A stretch of 38,995 nucleotides of DNA from the NCBI GenBank assembly GCA_012522955.1, contig JAAYJK010000108.1:1-38995 (forward strand). The letters are read 5' to 3'. This DNA comes from Syntrophomonadaceae bacterium. Its GTDB lineage: Bacteria; Bacillota; Syntrophomonadia; Syntrophomonadales; Syntrophomonadaceae. Shown here in pieces: positions 1-8,284 of this stretch. Every line of letters starts with the position of its first letter. Positions within the stretch are counted from its first letter, which is position 1. A program made the translations under genes and the position numbers. The notes beneath the pieces are model-generated. The model was given only the letters and a program-made list of their open reading frames with translations, did not search any database and was not told the DNA's origin.

Positions 1-66
1 ATCCAGCCATTCCTTGATTTGGAACTTAATGTCCCGGGTTTGATACAGATAATTATTATGTGGCAT
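1..66 (-). CDS. Acyl-CoA dehydrogenase, N-terminal fragment (runs off the window)
   Basis: Only the first 22 codons are present. They start at an ATG (64-66 on the complement) preceded by a strong GGAGGAG site 5-6 bases upstream. The peptide begins MPHNNYLYQTRDIKFQIKEW, which resembles the N-terminus of the acyl-CoA dehydrogenases of syntrophic fatty-acid oxidisers. It is the last visible gene of the leftward hbd-crt-cat-thl series, where the butyryl-CoA dehydrogenase step would otherwise be missing. Seen: start, ribosome site, peptide. Inferred: the identity, from the short N-terminus and the operon context. The enzyme would oxidise butyryl-CoA to crotonyl-CoA, passing electrons to an electron-transfer flavoprotein. 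Confidence 0.7.
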   Translation of the reverse strand, partial: MPHNNYLYQTRDIKFQIKEWLD

Positions 67-118
67 ATAATCTCCTCCAATTTTATTTTTTCATCATTAA
101 TGCTATTATTGGGCCTGC

Positions 119-145
119 CCAGGCCAGACACGTGGTCTGGCCTGG
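119..145. repeat. Perfect 11-bp stem-loop between thl and acd
   Basis: CCAGGCCAGAC (119-129) and GTCTGGCCTGG (135-145) pair perfectly around a 5-base loop. On the leftward transcript the hairpin lies between thl and the downstream dehydrogenase and is not followed by a T-run, so it does not look like an intrinsic terminator. It could be an mRNA stabiliser or processing element that sets the relative amounts of the two enzymes. The rest of 67-298 shows no gene. Confidence 0.6.
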
Positions 146-298
146 AAGACCATGTTTTATCGGTAAACTACCGTGGCAACCGTTTATTAATGCTCTCAGT
201 TTCGGCAAACTTCTTGCCTTTTCTTAGAATACAAACCAGTCTTAAGCTACCAGTCGTGCTCCAAAGCACTATCGGCCCGTTAAACTGCCTTTACAAGA

Positions 299-1498
299 TT
301 AAATATCTCTGGTCCACAATGAGGCCATGGAAGGTCCGGTTCCTACGCACAGGGAAGCTCCACCCACTTTAAGGTCTAGTCTTTCCATTTCATAAGCTAG
401 AGAAATGACAATTCTTAAACCGGTCATGCCGATAGGATGACCCAAAGCTATACCGGAACCATTGTGGTTAACCTTATCCAAATCCAAATTAATTCCATAT
501 TTTTCTTTTAAACGAGCGCCTACACCCAGGAATTGAGAGGCAAAGGCTTCATTGATTTCCCAATATTCAACATCCTCATACTTCATACCAGCTTGCTTGA
601 GAACCTTGGGAATGGATTCTGCCGGGCCTATACCCATAATTTCTGGTTCCACTCCACAGGCCCCAATGCTTATCAGCTTAACCATAGGTTTCAAGCCTAA
701 CTCCAGAGCCTTTTTCTTAGACATCACTATAGCCGCGCAAGCTCCATCATTAATACCGGAAGCATTACCAGCTGTTCCAACGCCATCTTTAGCAAAAGCA
801 GGTTTTAATTTACCCAGGCTCTCCATGCTGGCGCCTCTTATCATATGCTCATCCGTATTGAAGATGACCGTCCCCTTCTTGGTCTTGATTTCAAAGGGTA
901 TTTTTTCTCTATCGAATACACCGGCATCAGTAGCCGCAACAGCTCGGCTATGGCTAATGAGAGCCAGTTCATCACACTGCTCCCGGGTGATATTGTACAA
1001 CTTGGCTACATTCTCCGAAGTAACACCCATAACCCCACCGACCAGGGAATCAAACAATGCATCCCGGAACATGGAATCAACTAAAACTCCGTCGTTCATG
1101 CGATAGCCACCTCGCGCTTTAGGCAACATATAAGGTGCATTGGTCATGCTTTCTACCCCGACTACCAGAGCGATATCGGTTCTGCCCAGTTGAATGTTGG
1201 CACAGGCAATATCCAGGGCTCTCATGCCGGAAGTACAGTTCTGGTTTACTCCACAGGCATTACTTTCAATGGGAAGTCCACATTCGAGACCGATTTGACG
1301 GCAAACCATGGATCCCTGGTTATGCTGATAAACCTGACCTACTACGATTTCATCAACAATATTAGCTGGGATACCAGCTCGGTTTATGGCCTCTTTACCC
1401 ACGGCAACAGCCAGATCCTTGGCTGGAACGTCTTTAAGTCCTCCTTGAAATTTACCAATAGCTGTTCTACATCCTGATACGATTACAACTTCGTTCAT
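299..1498 (-). CDS. thlA: Acetyl-CoA acetyltransferase (thiolase)
   Basis: A 399-residue thiolase, the usual family length. It cleaves acetoacetyl-CoA to two acetyl-CoA in beta-oxidation, or makes it in the reverse direction. The nucleophilic Cys is C88 in NQNCTSGMRALD, the conserved NEAFA is present, His354 lies in GIALGHPIGMTGLR, and the second catalytic Cys is C384 in SLCVGTGPS. The C-terminal glycine motif is unusual: most thiolases read CxGGGxG, here it is CVGTGPS. The start is set by AAAGGAGAAATAGCA before the ATG. It lies 58 bp downstream of the CoA-transferase on the same strand and belongs to the butyrate operon. Its substrate range could extend beyond C4. Confidence 0.95.
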   Translation of the reverse strand: MNEVVIVSGCRTAIGKFQGGLKDVPAKDLAVAVGKEAINRAGIPANIVDEIVVGQVYQHNQGSMVCRQIGLECGLPIESNACGVNQNCTSGMRALDIACANIQLGRTDIALVVGVESMTNAPYMLPKARGGYRMNDGVLVDSMFRDALFDSLVGGVMGVTSENVAKLYNITREQCDELALISHSRAVAATDAGVFDREKIPFEIKTKKGTVIFNTDEHMIRGASMESLGKLKPAFAKDGVGTAGNASGINDGACAAIVMSKKKALELGLKPMVKLISIGACGVEPEIMGIGPAESIPKVLKQAGMKYEDVEYWEINEAFASQFLGVGARLKEKYGINLDLDKVNHNGSGIALGHPIGMTGLRIVISLAYEMERLDLKVGGASLCVGTGPSMASLWTRDI

Positions 1499-1556
1499 TG
1501 CTATTTCTCCTTTCGATACTATTATCCTTACGAAAACTTCAGCGACTACATGGATC

Positions 1557-2897
1557 CTATATCCGGTTGCTTCTCCGCCAGATTTTGAGTTGGTGGGCTT
1601 CCTTTATCAATTCATCTCTGAATTGGGGATGAGCGATGCTAATTAAACCTTCAGCTCGTTCCCAGGTACTCATACCTTTCAGATTGACTGCCCCATACTC
1701 GGTAATTATATAGGCCGCTAAAGACCGAGGCACGGTCACTATGGTCCCAGGGCCAATACCCGGAGTGATTCTGGATGTAAGTGTTCCATCAGCCTTCTTC
1801 GAAGTGGAACTTAGGGCAATAATGGGTTTGCCGTTTTTGGATCTAAAGGCTCCAAAAATGTAATCCAATTGCCCACCGGTTCCAGAAATGTTCCGACCAT
1901 TCAAAGCCTCCGAGGCTACCTGCCCGTACAGGTCCACTTCCAGGGCATTATTAATAGCCACGAAATTGTCATTCTGGGACAATACGAAGGGGTCATTACA
2001 GTAACTTACCGGATAACTGGCGCATACCGGATTATGATCCAGGAAGTTATAGAGCTTATCAGTGCCCATGGCGAAGGTATAGGCCATTTTCCCTTGATCT
2101 ATCTGCTTCCTTTTGCCGGTGATCCTGCCTGCTTCATACATATCCACGAAGGAATCAACCAGCATTTCCGTATGCACACCCAAATCCTTTAGATCGGATT
2201 GGGCAATCAATGCCCCTACGGTATTAGGCATGGCGCCAATTCCCAGCTGTATACAGGCTCCATCGCACATTTCTTTCATAACCAGATCAGCTATTTTTTT
2301 GTCAACATCGCTAACCGGCAGCGCAGGCAGATTGGTCAGTTTAGGATTGGTACTACTTTCCACGATATAGTCAACATCAGAGATGTGGATCCCTTCGTTA
2401 TTACCACCCAGACAATATGGTACTGAACTATTAACTTCTACCACCACAATTTTGGCCTTTTTAGTTACAAAAGAGGCCAAAGAATTGGAGGTAGAAAAAT
2501 TAAAGAAGCCATGGCTGTCCATTGATGCTACCGGCTGAAAACAGATATCTATGTCCTGGCATAATCCAATTAGTCTATCCGCCTCGTGATAGCAGAGGGG
2601 TATATAATTACATAGATTCTGATCCATCAGTTTGCGGGATACCCCGGAAAAATGCCAATCATTTAAATAAAAGTGTTCTCTTTCCGGATCTACCTCAACC
2701 ACTTTGGGAAGTACCGCAGTAGTAACCACTCTGATCTTAACATCGGTCAGTTCATCTTTGCGCTTGGCCAGAGCTGCATCACAGTCGATGGGTTGCTGTA
2801 CGAATTCACCGTACTGTACCCAATCTCCCGATTTAACCAATTTGGCAGCCTGGTCGGCGGTTATGTTTTTTTTATTGTATTCTGCTGCATAATTCAT
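1557..2897 (-). CDS. Butyryl-CoA:acetate / 4-hydroxybutyrate-type CoA-transferase
   Basis: 446 residues, matching the family I CoA-transferases of the 4-hydroxybutyrate/butyryl-CoA:acetate type (about 430-450). The presumed catalytic glutamate, which forms the glutamyl-CoA thioester, is E244 in VHTEMLVDSF. The glycine-rich SGTGGQLDYIFGA and EYGAVNLKGMS are the C-domain signatures. In a butyrate oxidiser it would activate butyrate with acetyl-CoA, so that no ATP is spent on activation. AAGGGAG lies 11 bases before the ATG. About 297 bp separate it from crt upstream; this gap holds no convincing gene. Whether its acceptor is acetate, butyrate or 4-hydroxybutyrate cannot be told from sequence. 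Confidence 0.92.
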   Translation of the reverse strand: MNYAAEYNKKNITADQAAKLVKSGDWVQYGEFVQQPIDCDAALAKRKDELTDVKIRVVTTAVLPKVVEVDPEREHFYLNDWHFSGVSRKLMDQNLCNYIPLCYHEADRLIGLCQDIDICFQPVASMDSHGFFNFSTSNSLASFVTKKAKIVVVEVNSSVPYCLGGNNEGIHISDVDYIVESSTNPKLTNLPALPVSDVDKKIADLVMKEMCDGACIQLGIGAMPNTVGALIAQSDLKDLGVHTEMLVDSFVDMYEAGRITGKRKQIDQGKMAYTFAMGTDKLYNFLDHNPVCASYPVSYCNDPFVLSQNDNFVAINNALEVDLYGQVASEALNGRNISGTGGQLDYIFGAFRSKNGKPIIALSSTSKKADGTLTSRITPGIGPGTIVTVPRSLAAYIITEYGAVNLKGMSTWERAEGLISIAHPQFRDELIKEAHQLKIWRRSNRI

Positions 2898-3194
2898 GTA
2901 CTATATCACTCCCTTAAATAATCGCCTGGGTGGGCTGGAATCGGTCGGGGTGCAATGCTTCAACTCTTTGCACACAGTCAGCATACCCGGCTCTGTTTTA
3001 CAAATTTTGAAAATGTGTGACCACAACTTCTTTCTGAGTCCTGACTGGGGCCATTGAAGTATATAGTAATAGTCATCGAATATTTCCTTGCTTGTTTTTC
3101 TAAGCATGTCTTTTCCAATATCCATCTAATTATTACCTGAGCTTTTTTCATTGGGGATTAAAGTCCCCACCTTATCAAAAAAGCAGCTTAAACT

Positions 3195-3971
3195 CTATTT
3201 AAAATTTGGTTTTCTTTTGTTTACAAAAGCGTTCATGCCCTCTTTTTGATCCTCTACGGAGAAACACATACCAAACATGCTTGATTCTATGCTCATGCCA
3301 GTATCAGTATCTACCTGCATTCCCTTATTGATAGAATACTTGGAGTACCCAACCGCCGTAGTTGCCTGCCGCCCAATCTTTTGCGCCATTTTCCTAGCTT
3401 CCGCCATCAATTCGGCAGCCGGATAAACGTGGTTTACCAAACCAATGCGGAAAGCTTCATCAGCTTTTATGGAAGCAGCGGTATAGGTTAGTTCTTTGGC
3501 CCGACCTTCACCGATCAATCGGGGCATTCTCTGGGTTCCGCCGAAACCCGGCGTTACTCCCAAACCAACCTCGGGTTGTCCAAAAACAGCATTTTCTGCC
3601 GCCAGCCTGATATCGCAAGCCATAGCCAATTCGCATCCGCCGCCCAAGGCGAATCCATTGATGGCAGCTATAACCGGTTTTTCCATCAGCTCAATGAAAC
3701 GGAATACCTCTTGTCCAAAGGCGGCAAATGCTCTGGCTTCCTGCACTGAAAAGTTCTGCATATAAGCAATATCTGCACCAGCCACGAAAGATTTGTCTCC
3801 TGCTCCGGTAATAATTGCCACTTTAATAGCTGCATCTTGCTCAATATCTTCCAGAGCGGCCTTAATATCGGCTAAAGTTTCTTTATTCAAAGCATTAAGG
3901 GCTTTGGGGCGGTTGACGATTAAGACCGCCAGAGAGCCCTCTTTTTCTAAAATTACATTTTCATATGGCAT
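3195..3971 (-). CDS. crt: Enoyl-CoA hydratase (crotonase)
   Basis: 258 residues, standard crotonase length. It hydrates crotonyl-CoA to (S)-3-hydroxybutyryl-CoA. The oxyanion-hole segment FVAGADI (62-68) and GFALGGGCELAMACD (107-120) are intact. Both catalytic glutamates are present, E114 in GGCELA and E134 in GQPEVGLG. The ATG at 3971 follows a GGGGG tract nine bases upstream. It lies 36 bp after hbd, so the two are almost certainly co-transcribed. Confidence 0.96.
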   Translation of the reverse strand: MPYENVILEKEGSLAVLIVNRPKALNALNKETLADIKAALEDIEQDAAIKVAIITGAGDKSFVAGADIAYMQNFSVQEARAFAAFGQEVFRFIELMEKPVIAAINGFALGGGCELAMACDIRLAAENAVFGQPEVGLGVTPGFGGTQRMPRLIGEGRAKELTYTAASIKADEAFRIGLVNHVYPAAELMAEARKMAQKIGRQATTAVGYSKYSINKGMQVDTDTGMSIESSMFGMCFSVEDQKEGMNAFVNKRKPNFK

Positions 3972-4006
3972 AACGGTTAACCCCCTATCACTATGACTAA
4001 AAGTTC

Positions 4007-4855
4007 TTAGTACTGGAAAAATCCTTTACCAGTCTTGCGACCCAACCATCCAGCCCGAACCTGTTGCTTTAACAAGGTGGAGGGACGATATTTGGGGTCT
4101 CCGGTTTCTCCATAGAGAGTGTTCATTACGGCCAAAGCTATATCGGCCCCAACCAGGTCGCACAGCTCCAAAGGACCCATGGGCCATCCAGCTCCCAGTT
4201 TCATGGCGGTATCGATGTCAGCTGCAGTGGCCAGGTTTTCGTACAGGATTTGGCTGCCTTCGTTAATAGCCGGAACCAGGATGCGATTCACCACAAAACC
4301 AGGACCTTCTTTAACTCTTACCGGCGTTTTACCAATCTCTGCGGATAATGCTGTTACAACGTCCAGGGTTGCTTCCGAGGTCTGCAGACACGGGATAACC
4401 TCAACCAATTTCATAACATTGGCTGGATTAAAGAAATGCATTCCTACTACCTTATCTGCTCTCTTGGTAAAAGCAGCAATTTCTGTAATAGGCAAGGAAG
4501 AAGTGTTGGTGGAAATGATGACTTCAGGCTTTAAAAGAGCATCCAAACGAGTATAAACATCTTTTTTAACATCCATGTTTTCAAAAACGCATTCCACTAT
4601 GAAATCCGCATCAGCCAGGTCTTCGAACTTTCCGGTAGGTATAATCTTGCTTACCACAGCGGCCTTGGTGCCAGCAGGTACTCTACCCTTCTGTTCTGAC
4701 TTTTCTAGACTCTTGCCGATAGCATTAAGGGCCCGGTCACAAAACTCCTGTTTGATGTCATAGAGAATGACTTCCTTGCCTGCTGCCGCAAAAGCCCAAG
4801 CAATTCCTTGACCCATGGTTCCTGCACCTAATAAACCGATCTTCTTAATAGTCAT
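4007..4855 (-). CDS. hbd: 3-hydroxybutyryl-CoA dehydrogenase
   Basis: 282 residues, the usual length for the short bacterial enzyme. The Rossmann motif GLLGAGTMGQG (7-17) binds NAD(P). H140 in VVGMHFFNPAN is the catalytic His, with the conserved E152 in KLVEVI and the STNTSSL segment (116-122). It oxidises 3-hydroxybutyryl-CoA to acetoacetyl-CoA. It is the first gene of the leftward beta-oxidation operon. The ATG follows AAAGGAGG with a 10-base gap. A sigma-54 promoter lies about 120 bp upstream of the start. Confidence 0.97.
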   Translation of the reverse strand: MTIKKIGLLGAGTMGQGIAWAFAAAGKEVILYDIKQEFCDRALNAIGKSLEKSEQKGRVPAGTKAAVVSKIIPTGKFEDLADADFIVECVFENMDVKKDVYTRLDALLKPEVIISTNTSSLPITEIAAFTKRADKVVGMHFFNPANVMKLVEVIPCLQTSEATLDVVTALSAEIGKTPVRVKEGPGFVVNRILVPAINEGSQILYENLATAADIDTAMKLGAGWPMGPLELCDLVGADIALAVMNTLYGETGDPKYRPSTLLKQQVRAGWLGRKTGKGFFQY

Positions 4856-4974
4856 ATGTCAATAACCTCCTTTAATGTAATATACGTAACAACAAAATTT
4901 GCATCTAACCCTCCTATCTTGGAATTAGCTTTTATGCCTTCTTTTTTAAGAGAGCTCTTATGTCTGTATAATAA

Positions 4975-4989
4975 GCAAGTTCTGTGCCA
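4975..4989 (-). promoter_or_regulatory. Sigma-54 (-24/-12) promoter for the hbd operon
   Basis: The complement strand reads TGGCACAGAACTTGC, a full match to the sigma-54 consensus TGGCAC-N5-TTGC with the invariant GG and GC doublets at correct spacing. Transcription would start near 4963 and leave a leader of about 105 bases before hbd. The upstream neighbour encodes a sigma-54 activator, which supports a functional link. Seen: the exact match. Inferred: that it is the main promoter of hbd-crt-cat-thl-acd. Confidence 0.88.
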
Positions 4990-5046
4990 ATGAATTTGGC
5001 TTAAATGAAAACCCCGATTTAAAGGCAAAATCTCTATTTACAGCTA

Positions 5047-5189
5047 TAATCGACTTATCTTGTGAAAGTACTATTTATCTCAAAACAGGAGAGTCCTTTT
5101 TGTCGATTAGGGTTAAGCAACCTGATATTTTAGGGGTTTATAGGTGTGTCGATTAATGTCTCTCAAAAACGAGGATATTTGTCGAATTA
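5047..5189. promoter_or_regulatory. Candidate enhancer sites (GTCGATTA repeats) for the sigma-54 activator
   Basis: The octamer GTCGATTA occurs at 5102-5109 and 5148-5155, in inverted orientation (TAATCGAC) at 5047-5054, and as the variant GTCGAATTA at 5181-5189. The copies lie about 58 to 200 bp upstream of the -24 element, the normal range for upstream activating sequences. I noticed no further copies elsewhere in the window on inspection. That they bind the neighbouring activator is inferred. Confidence 0.55.
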
Positions 5190-5316
5190 GATGAGATGTT
5201 TTTGCAAGAGCATAAGTACTTAGGAATATTTTTGCTTTTTTCTACAATATTCATAATTTATTTATGGTAATTTATGGCTTGCCGGAAAGAATTACTTGCT
5301 AATGACTAAGGGGTAA

Positions 5317-5499
5317 GGGGTAAGACCGCTTATTGATGCAGTTAAGATGGTGGCAGGATCATTACCATCTACATATGTGATGCAAGACAGTGATGGATAT
5401 TTCTTTTTACTAAGCAGAGAAATGCTGGACAGGTTTAAATCAACGGGGTGGTCGAAGTCCATGCCTTTTCCACTCCAACCGATTAGCACACACCGCTAG
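5317..5499 (+). pseudogene. Short protein remnant of unknown family
   Basis: This frame is open between two stops and encodes 60 residues with a protein-like run, LPSTYVMQDSDGYFFLLSRE, ending at TAG 5497-5499. There is no convincing ribosome site; the first ATG is at 5347. The pattern of alternating hydrophobic residues around a DG turn vaguely recalls a CBS or PAS strand-turn-strand. I do not recognise it. It lies between the activator and the sigma-54 promoter and is probably a decayed fragment. The remainder of 4856-5534 holds only the promoter and the repeats described separately. Confidence 0.25.
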
Positions 5500-5534
5500 T
5501 TGATGCTTCTGCTGCAGACCCTGGCCTTGTGGAG

Positions 5535-7646
5535 TTAACCCAAGCCGTATTTATTTAATTTTCTATATAATGCAGAGCTATGGATACCTAAGTATTGGGC
5601 TGCCTTAGTCTTGTTTTGACCTGCTTTCTCCAAAGCCTGAACTATCATATGTTTCTCTAGATCTTCTACCGTCTCCGTTAAATTAAGTGGGGCAAAATCA
5701 TCGTCGCCAGGCATATAGCTGGTATTATTATCCATCAAGGAGGGGAAATCTGCCCAGTCAATGCAATTGGTGTCCCTCATATGGGCTAGATTTATAGCTC
5801 TCTCCACTAGATTTTCCAATTCCCGCACATTACCCGGCCAGTGGTATTTCTTTAGTAACTCCATGGCCTGATCGGAGATTTTTTCAATGTTGATCTCTAG
5901 TTTCTCACTTATCCTGACTATCAGTACCTCCACCAAAGCAGGCAAATCTTCCATTCTTCTTCTCAAGGGAGGGATCCTTAATTGGACTACATTCAATCGG
6001 TAATATAAATCCTCCCTAAACTCATGACTGGCTACCATTTCCTCCAGCTTACGGTTGGTAGCTGCAATCACCCTTACATTAATAGGCAAGGGAGTAGTGC
6101 CTCCTACTCTTTCCACCACCCTTTCCTGCAGAACCGATAAGAGCTTGGTCTGCATAGTCAGGGGCATATCACCTATTTCGTCCAGAAATATGGTTCCCCC
6201 TTTGGCCAGTTCGAATTTACCCGGTTTACCACCTTTTTTAGCTCCGGTAAAGGCGCCTTCTTCATATCCGAATAACTCCGACTCCAACAGGTTCTCGGGC
6301 AGGGCAGCACAGTTTATCCTTATAAAAGGTCCTAATTTTCTGCTGCTGGCATTGTGAATGGCCTGGGCAAATAATTCTTTACCGGTGCCGCTTTCCCCGG
6401 TAATTAACAAGGTTGAAGAGGTCTGGGAGAACTGCTTGGCCATTGCTTTAACCGTTACAAACTCATGACTGTTTCCCTTAAGGTTATCAAAAGTCCACTT
6501 GGCATTATACATGGCGCGCACTTCATCTTTATAGAGATTCAATTCTCTTTCTGTCTCCTGCAATTTTTTTAATAAGATTTTGGCCCCAGATATATCCAAC
6601 ACCAAACTGTGTTCTATAGCCCCGATTATGTCCCCATCTTCCTTAATGGGCAAACGATTGACAATAATATCCCGTCCTTCTACAATGGGCCAAACATCAG
6701 CTGTTTCCATGCGTCCTGAACTCAAAGTTTCCAAGAGTTTGGAATGAGGCATAATTTCCAGTATGTGTTTACCTATTACTTCACTACGCCTCTTTTTGAT
6801 AATATCCAGGTAAGTATTATTCATGACGGTTATATAGCCTTCTTTATCTACAATAGTATAGGCAGCATAAGGGCTTTCAATCAAGCCCTGAAATATCACG
6901 TTAAATTCCAGATTGGTTTCCTGTAATTTATTTACCAGGAATTTTGGTACCGAAATATCAAGTACCAGTGTATGCCCAATAGCACCAATGACCTCATCGT
7001 TTTGCATAATAGGCAAACGATTTACTATCATGTTATTGCCGTTTACTGACCAGACATCCACCTTATCAGGCAAACCTGTTTCTATAACCCGGGGTAGTTT
7101 GGAATAAGGGGATACTTCCCTTATAGGCTTGCCAATAGCTTCTTCCAGTCCTTTGGCCAGAATATCCAGGTAGGTTTGGTTAACATGGGTCACCCTCATT
7201 TCCTTGTCAATAACAATATAGCCCATATTAGGGCTACCGATAACCTGGTCCAATATTCTATTGAACTTGGGCTTGTTCTTCTGATACTCTTTAATTAAAG
7301 ACTCTGCTCTGGAAATATCAAAGAATAGACTGTAAATAAATGCTCCTGCAACTTGCTGATTCTTTTTTATAGGTATCCTGGTCACGACTGTATCATGACC
7401 ATTTATACTTAAAGTATCAGCTTCATCAATATGTCCCGTTTTTAAGACTTCCAGAAGCTTCCCATCGGGGACAATATCCATAAAATATTTCCCCACCGCT
7501 TCTTCTTTTTGCAGCCCCAGCAGGTCCAGCAGAGTTTGGCTAATACTTTTTATATTCCTATTATTATCAACGGCCATAAAAAAAGCATTAGGATTCTGTT
7601 TCATTGAATCACATATATCAGAATAATCAAAATATAATTGCTGCAT
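5535..7646 (-). CDS. Sigma-54-dependent transcriptional activator with three PAS domains
   Basis: 703 residues. Three similar PAS-type domains occupy about 20-112, 135-232 and 253-353; each ends with a related ..G(A)..(Y/H)(S/T)L..DIS segment, so they look like internal duplications. The AAA+ domain follows, with Walker A GESGTGKE (417-424), the sigma-54-contacting loop GAFTGA (464-469) and Walker [12 protein letters not shown] (483-493). A Fis-type helix-turn-helix lies in the last 40 residues, which include the [20 protein letters not shown] run. No receiver domain is present, so it probably senses a small molecule or redox signal directly through the PAS domains. The next gene downstream on the same strand is hbd, behind a sigma-54 promoter, which makes this the likely activator of the butyrate operon. 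Confidence 0.93.
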   Translation of the reverse strand: MQQLYFDYSDICDSMKQNPNAFFMAVDNNRNIKSISQTLLDLLGLQKEEAVGKYFMDIVPDGKLLEVLKTGHIDEADTLSINGHDTVVTRIPIKKNQQVAGAFIYSLFFDISRAESLIKEYQKNKPKFNRILDQVIGSPNMGYIVIDKEMRVTHVNQTYLDILAKGLEEAIGKPIREVSPYSKLPRVIETGLPDKVDVWSVNGNNMIVNRLPIMQNDEVIGAIGHTLVLDISVPKFLVNKLQETNLEFNVIFQGLIESPYAAYTIVDKEGYITVMNNTYLDIIKKRRSEVIGKHILEIMPHSKLLETLSSGRMETADVWPIVEGRDIIVNRLPIKEDGDIIGAIEHSLVLDISGAKILLKKLQETERELNLYKDEVRAMYNAKWTFDNLKGNSHEFVTVKAMAKQFSQTSSTLLITGESGTGKELFAQAIHNASSRKLGPFIRINCAALPENLLESELFGYEEGAFTGAKKGGKPGKFELAKGGTIFLDEIGDMPLTMQTKLLSVLQERVVERVGGTTPLPINVRVIAATNRKLEEMVASHEFREDLYYRLNVVQLRIPPLRRRMEDLPALVEVLIVRISEKLEINIEKISDQAMELLKKYHWPGNVRELENLVERAINLAHMRDTNCIDWADFPSLMDNNTSYMPGDDDFAPLNLTETVEDLEKHMIVQALEKAGQNKTKAAQYLGIHSSALYRKLNKYGLG

Positions 7647-7795
7647 ATAATACCTGCTTACTTCCTTTTTCCGACATTAAGTGACATATACATTGTACCA
7701 TCTTGAGTTAGAAAAATTAAATGGATAATACAAATCATATCCTCTTTCGTTCATTTTTCTAAAACATTTCTCAGGAGGTACAGGTTACAATTATG

Positions 7796-7869
7796 TATAA
7801 GGGTCTGCTCAGTCGCCATGGGGTAAAAGCAACCCTAATGTGAGGATTACAAAGACTAGCACCCTTATA
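7796..7869. other. Structured element with perfect terminal inverted repeat (possible RNA)
   Basis: TATAAGGGT (7796-7804) and ACCCTTATA (7861-7869) pair perfectly. The stem can be prolonged inward by GCTcAGTC against GACTAGC, and a GGGT/ACCC hairpin fits inside, giving a branched fold of about 74 bases. It matches no RNA family that I can name. It may be a regulatory RNA or a small inverted-repeat element. Confidence 0.4.
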
Positions 7870-8123
7870 AACTTATCCCATGAATTTCTTGTGAATATAA
7901 TAACAATAATATGCAAAATTTATGCCATTCAATTTTACGTTGTGCTGGCTTGTTTATGATGGTTGAATTCCCGTTGTTCAGGTATTATAGTTTTTGAAAT
8001 TGTTCCAACTAGGCAGCCCTTGCTAATACCCAGTATACACATTTGTTAACCTTTTTATTGATCTTGATTATCCATGCTTAAATGTGCTCGAAAGAATATG
8101 TGCTTACCTACAGAGGATTTATT

Positions 8124-8162
8124 ATAATATACTAAAGAGAAAATAGTTCAACTCTACTTTAC
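8124..8162. repeat. 39-bp direct repeat, copy 1, upstream of the siroheme protein gene
   Basis: ATAATATACTAAAG, then nine variable bases, then TTCAACTCTACTTTAC. The second copy lies 103 bp downstream with both conserved blocks identical (14 and 16 bases) and only the middle nine differing. Conserved flanks with a diverged middle suggest a protein-binding or promoter element rather than a random recent duplication. Confidence 0.8.
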
Positions 8163-8226
8163 TTCTTGCTTGTTTTAGTTGAAGAAATATCTGCATAATG
8201 CCCGAATGATTTGTTAGCAGGTAAAG

Positions 8227-8265
8227 ATAATATACTAAAGGCAAAAAAGTTCAACTCTACTTTAC
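8227..8265. repeat. 39-bp direct repeat, copy 2, abutting the ribosome site of the siroheme protein gene
   Basis: Same blocks as copy 1 (8124-8162). This copy ends five bases before the AGGAGG of the gene at 8285, so a bound protein could affect translation or early transcription. An AT-rich stretch including TATACT could act as a -10 element in each copy, but no good -35 fits. Confidence 0.8.
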
Positions 8266-8284
8266 ATTAGGAGGATGATAAAAA

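Larger units (their letters stand above)
7647..8284. other. Intergenic region between the activator and the siroheme protein
   Basis: No full-length gene is visible in these 638 bases. They hold a foldable element at 7796-7869 and a duplicated 39-bp element at 8124-8162 and 8227-8265, each listed separately. A 16-codon ORF (7793-7843, MYKGLLSRHGVKATLM) follows AGGAGGT at an overlong 14-base gap and may be fortuitous. Confidence 0.5.

Noticed and set aside
2901-3125. 74-codon open frame between crt and cat on the operon strand
   Set aside because: The ribosome site is poor, the composition is not protein-like (rich in Cys, Trp, Lys), and its end merely includes the ribosome site of the CoA-transferase. 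It is more likely leader or intergenic RNA than a gene.
3153-3168. GGGGA/TCCCC hairpin after crt as a terminator
   Set aside because: There is no T-run in either direction and the operon must continue into cat. At most it is a weak attenuator.
5292-5489. 65-codon leftward frame upstream of hbd
   Set aside because: It is antisense to the better protein-like frame at 5317-5499 and has no ribosome site.
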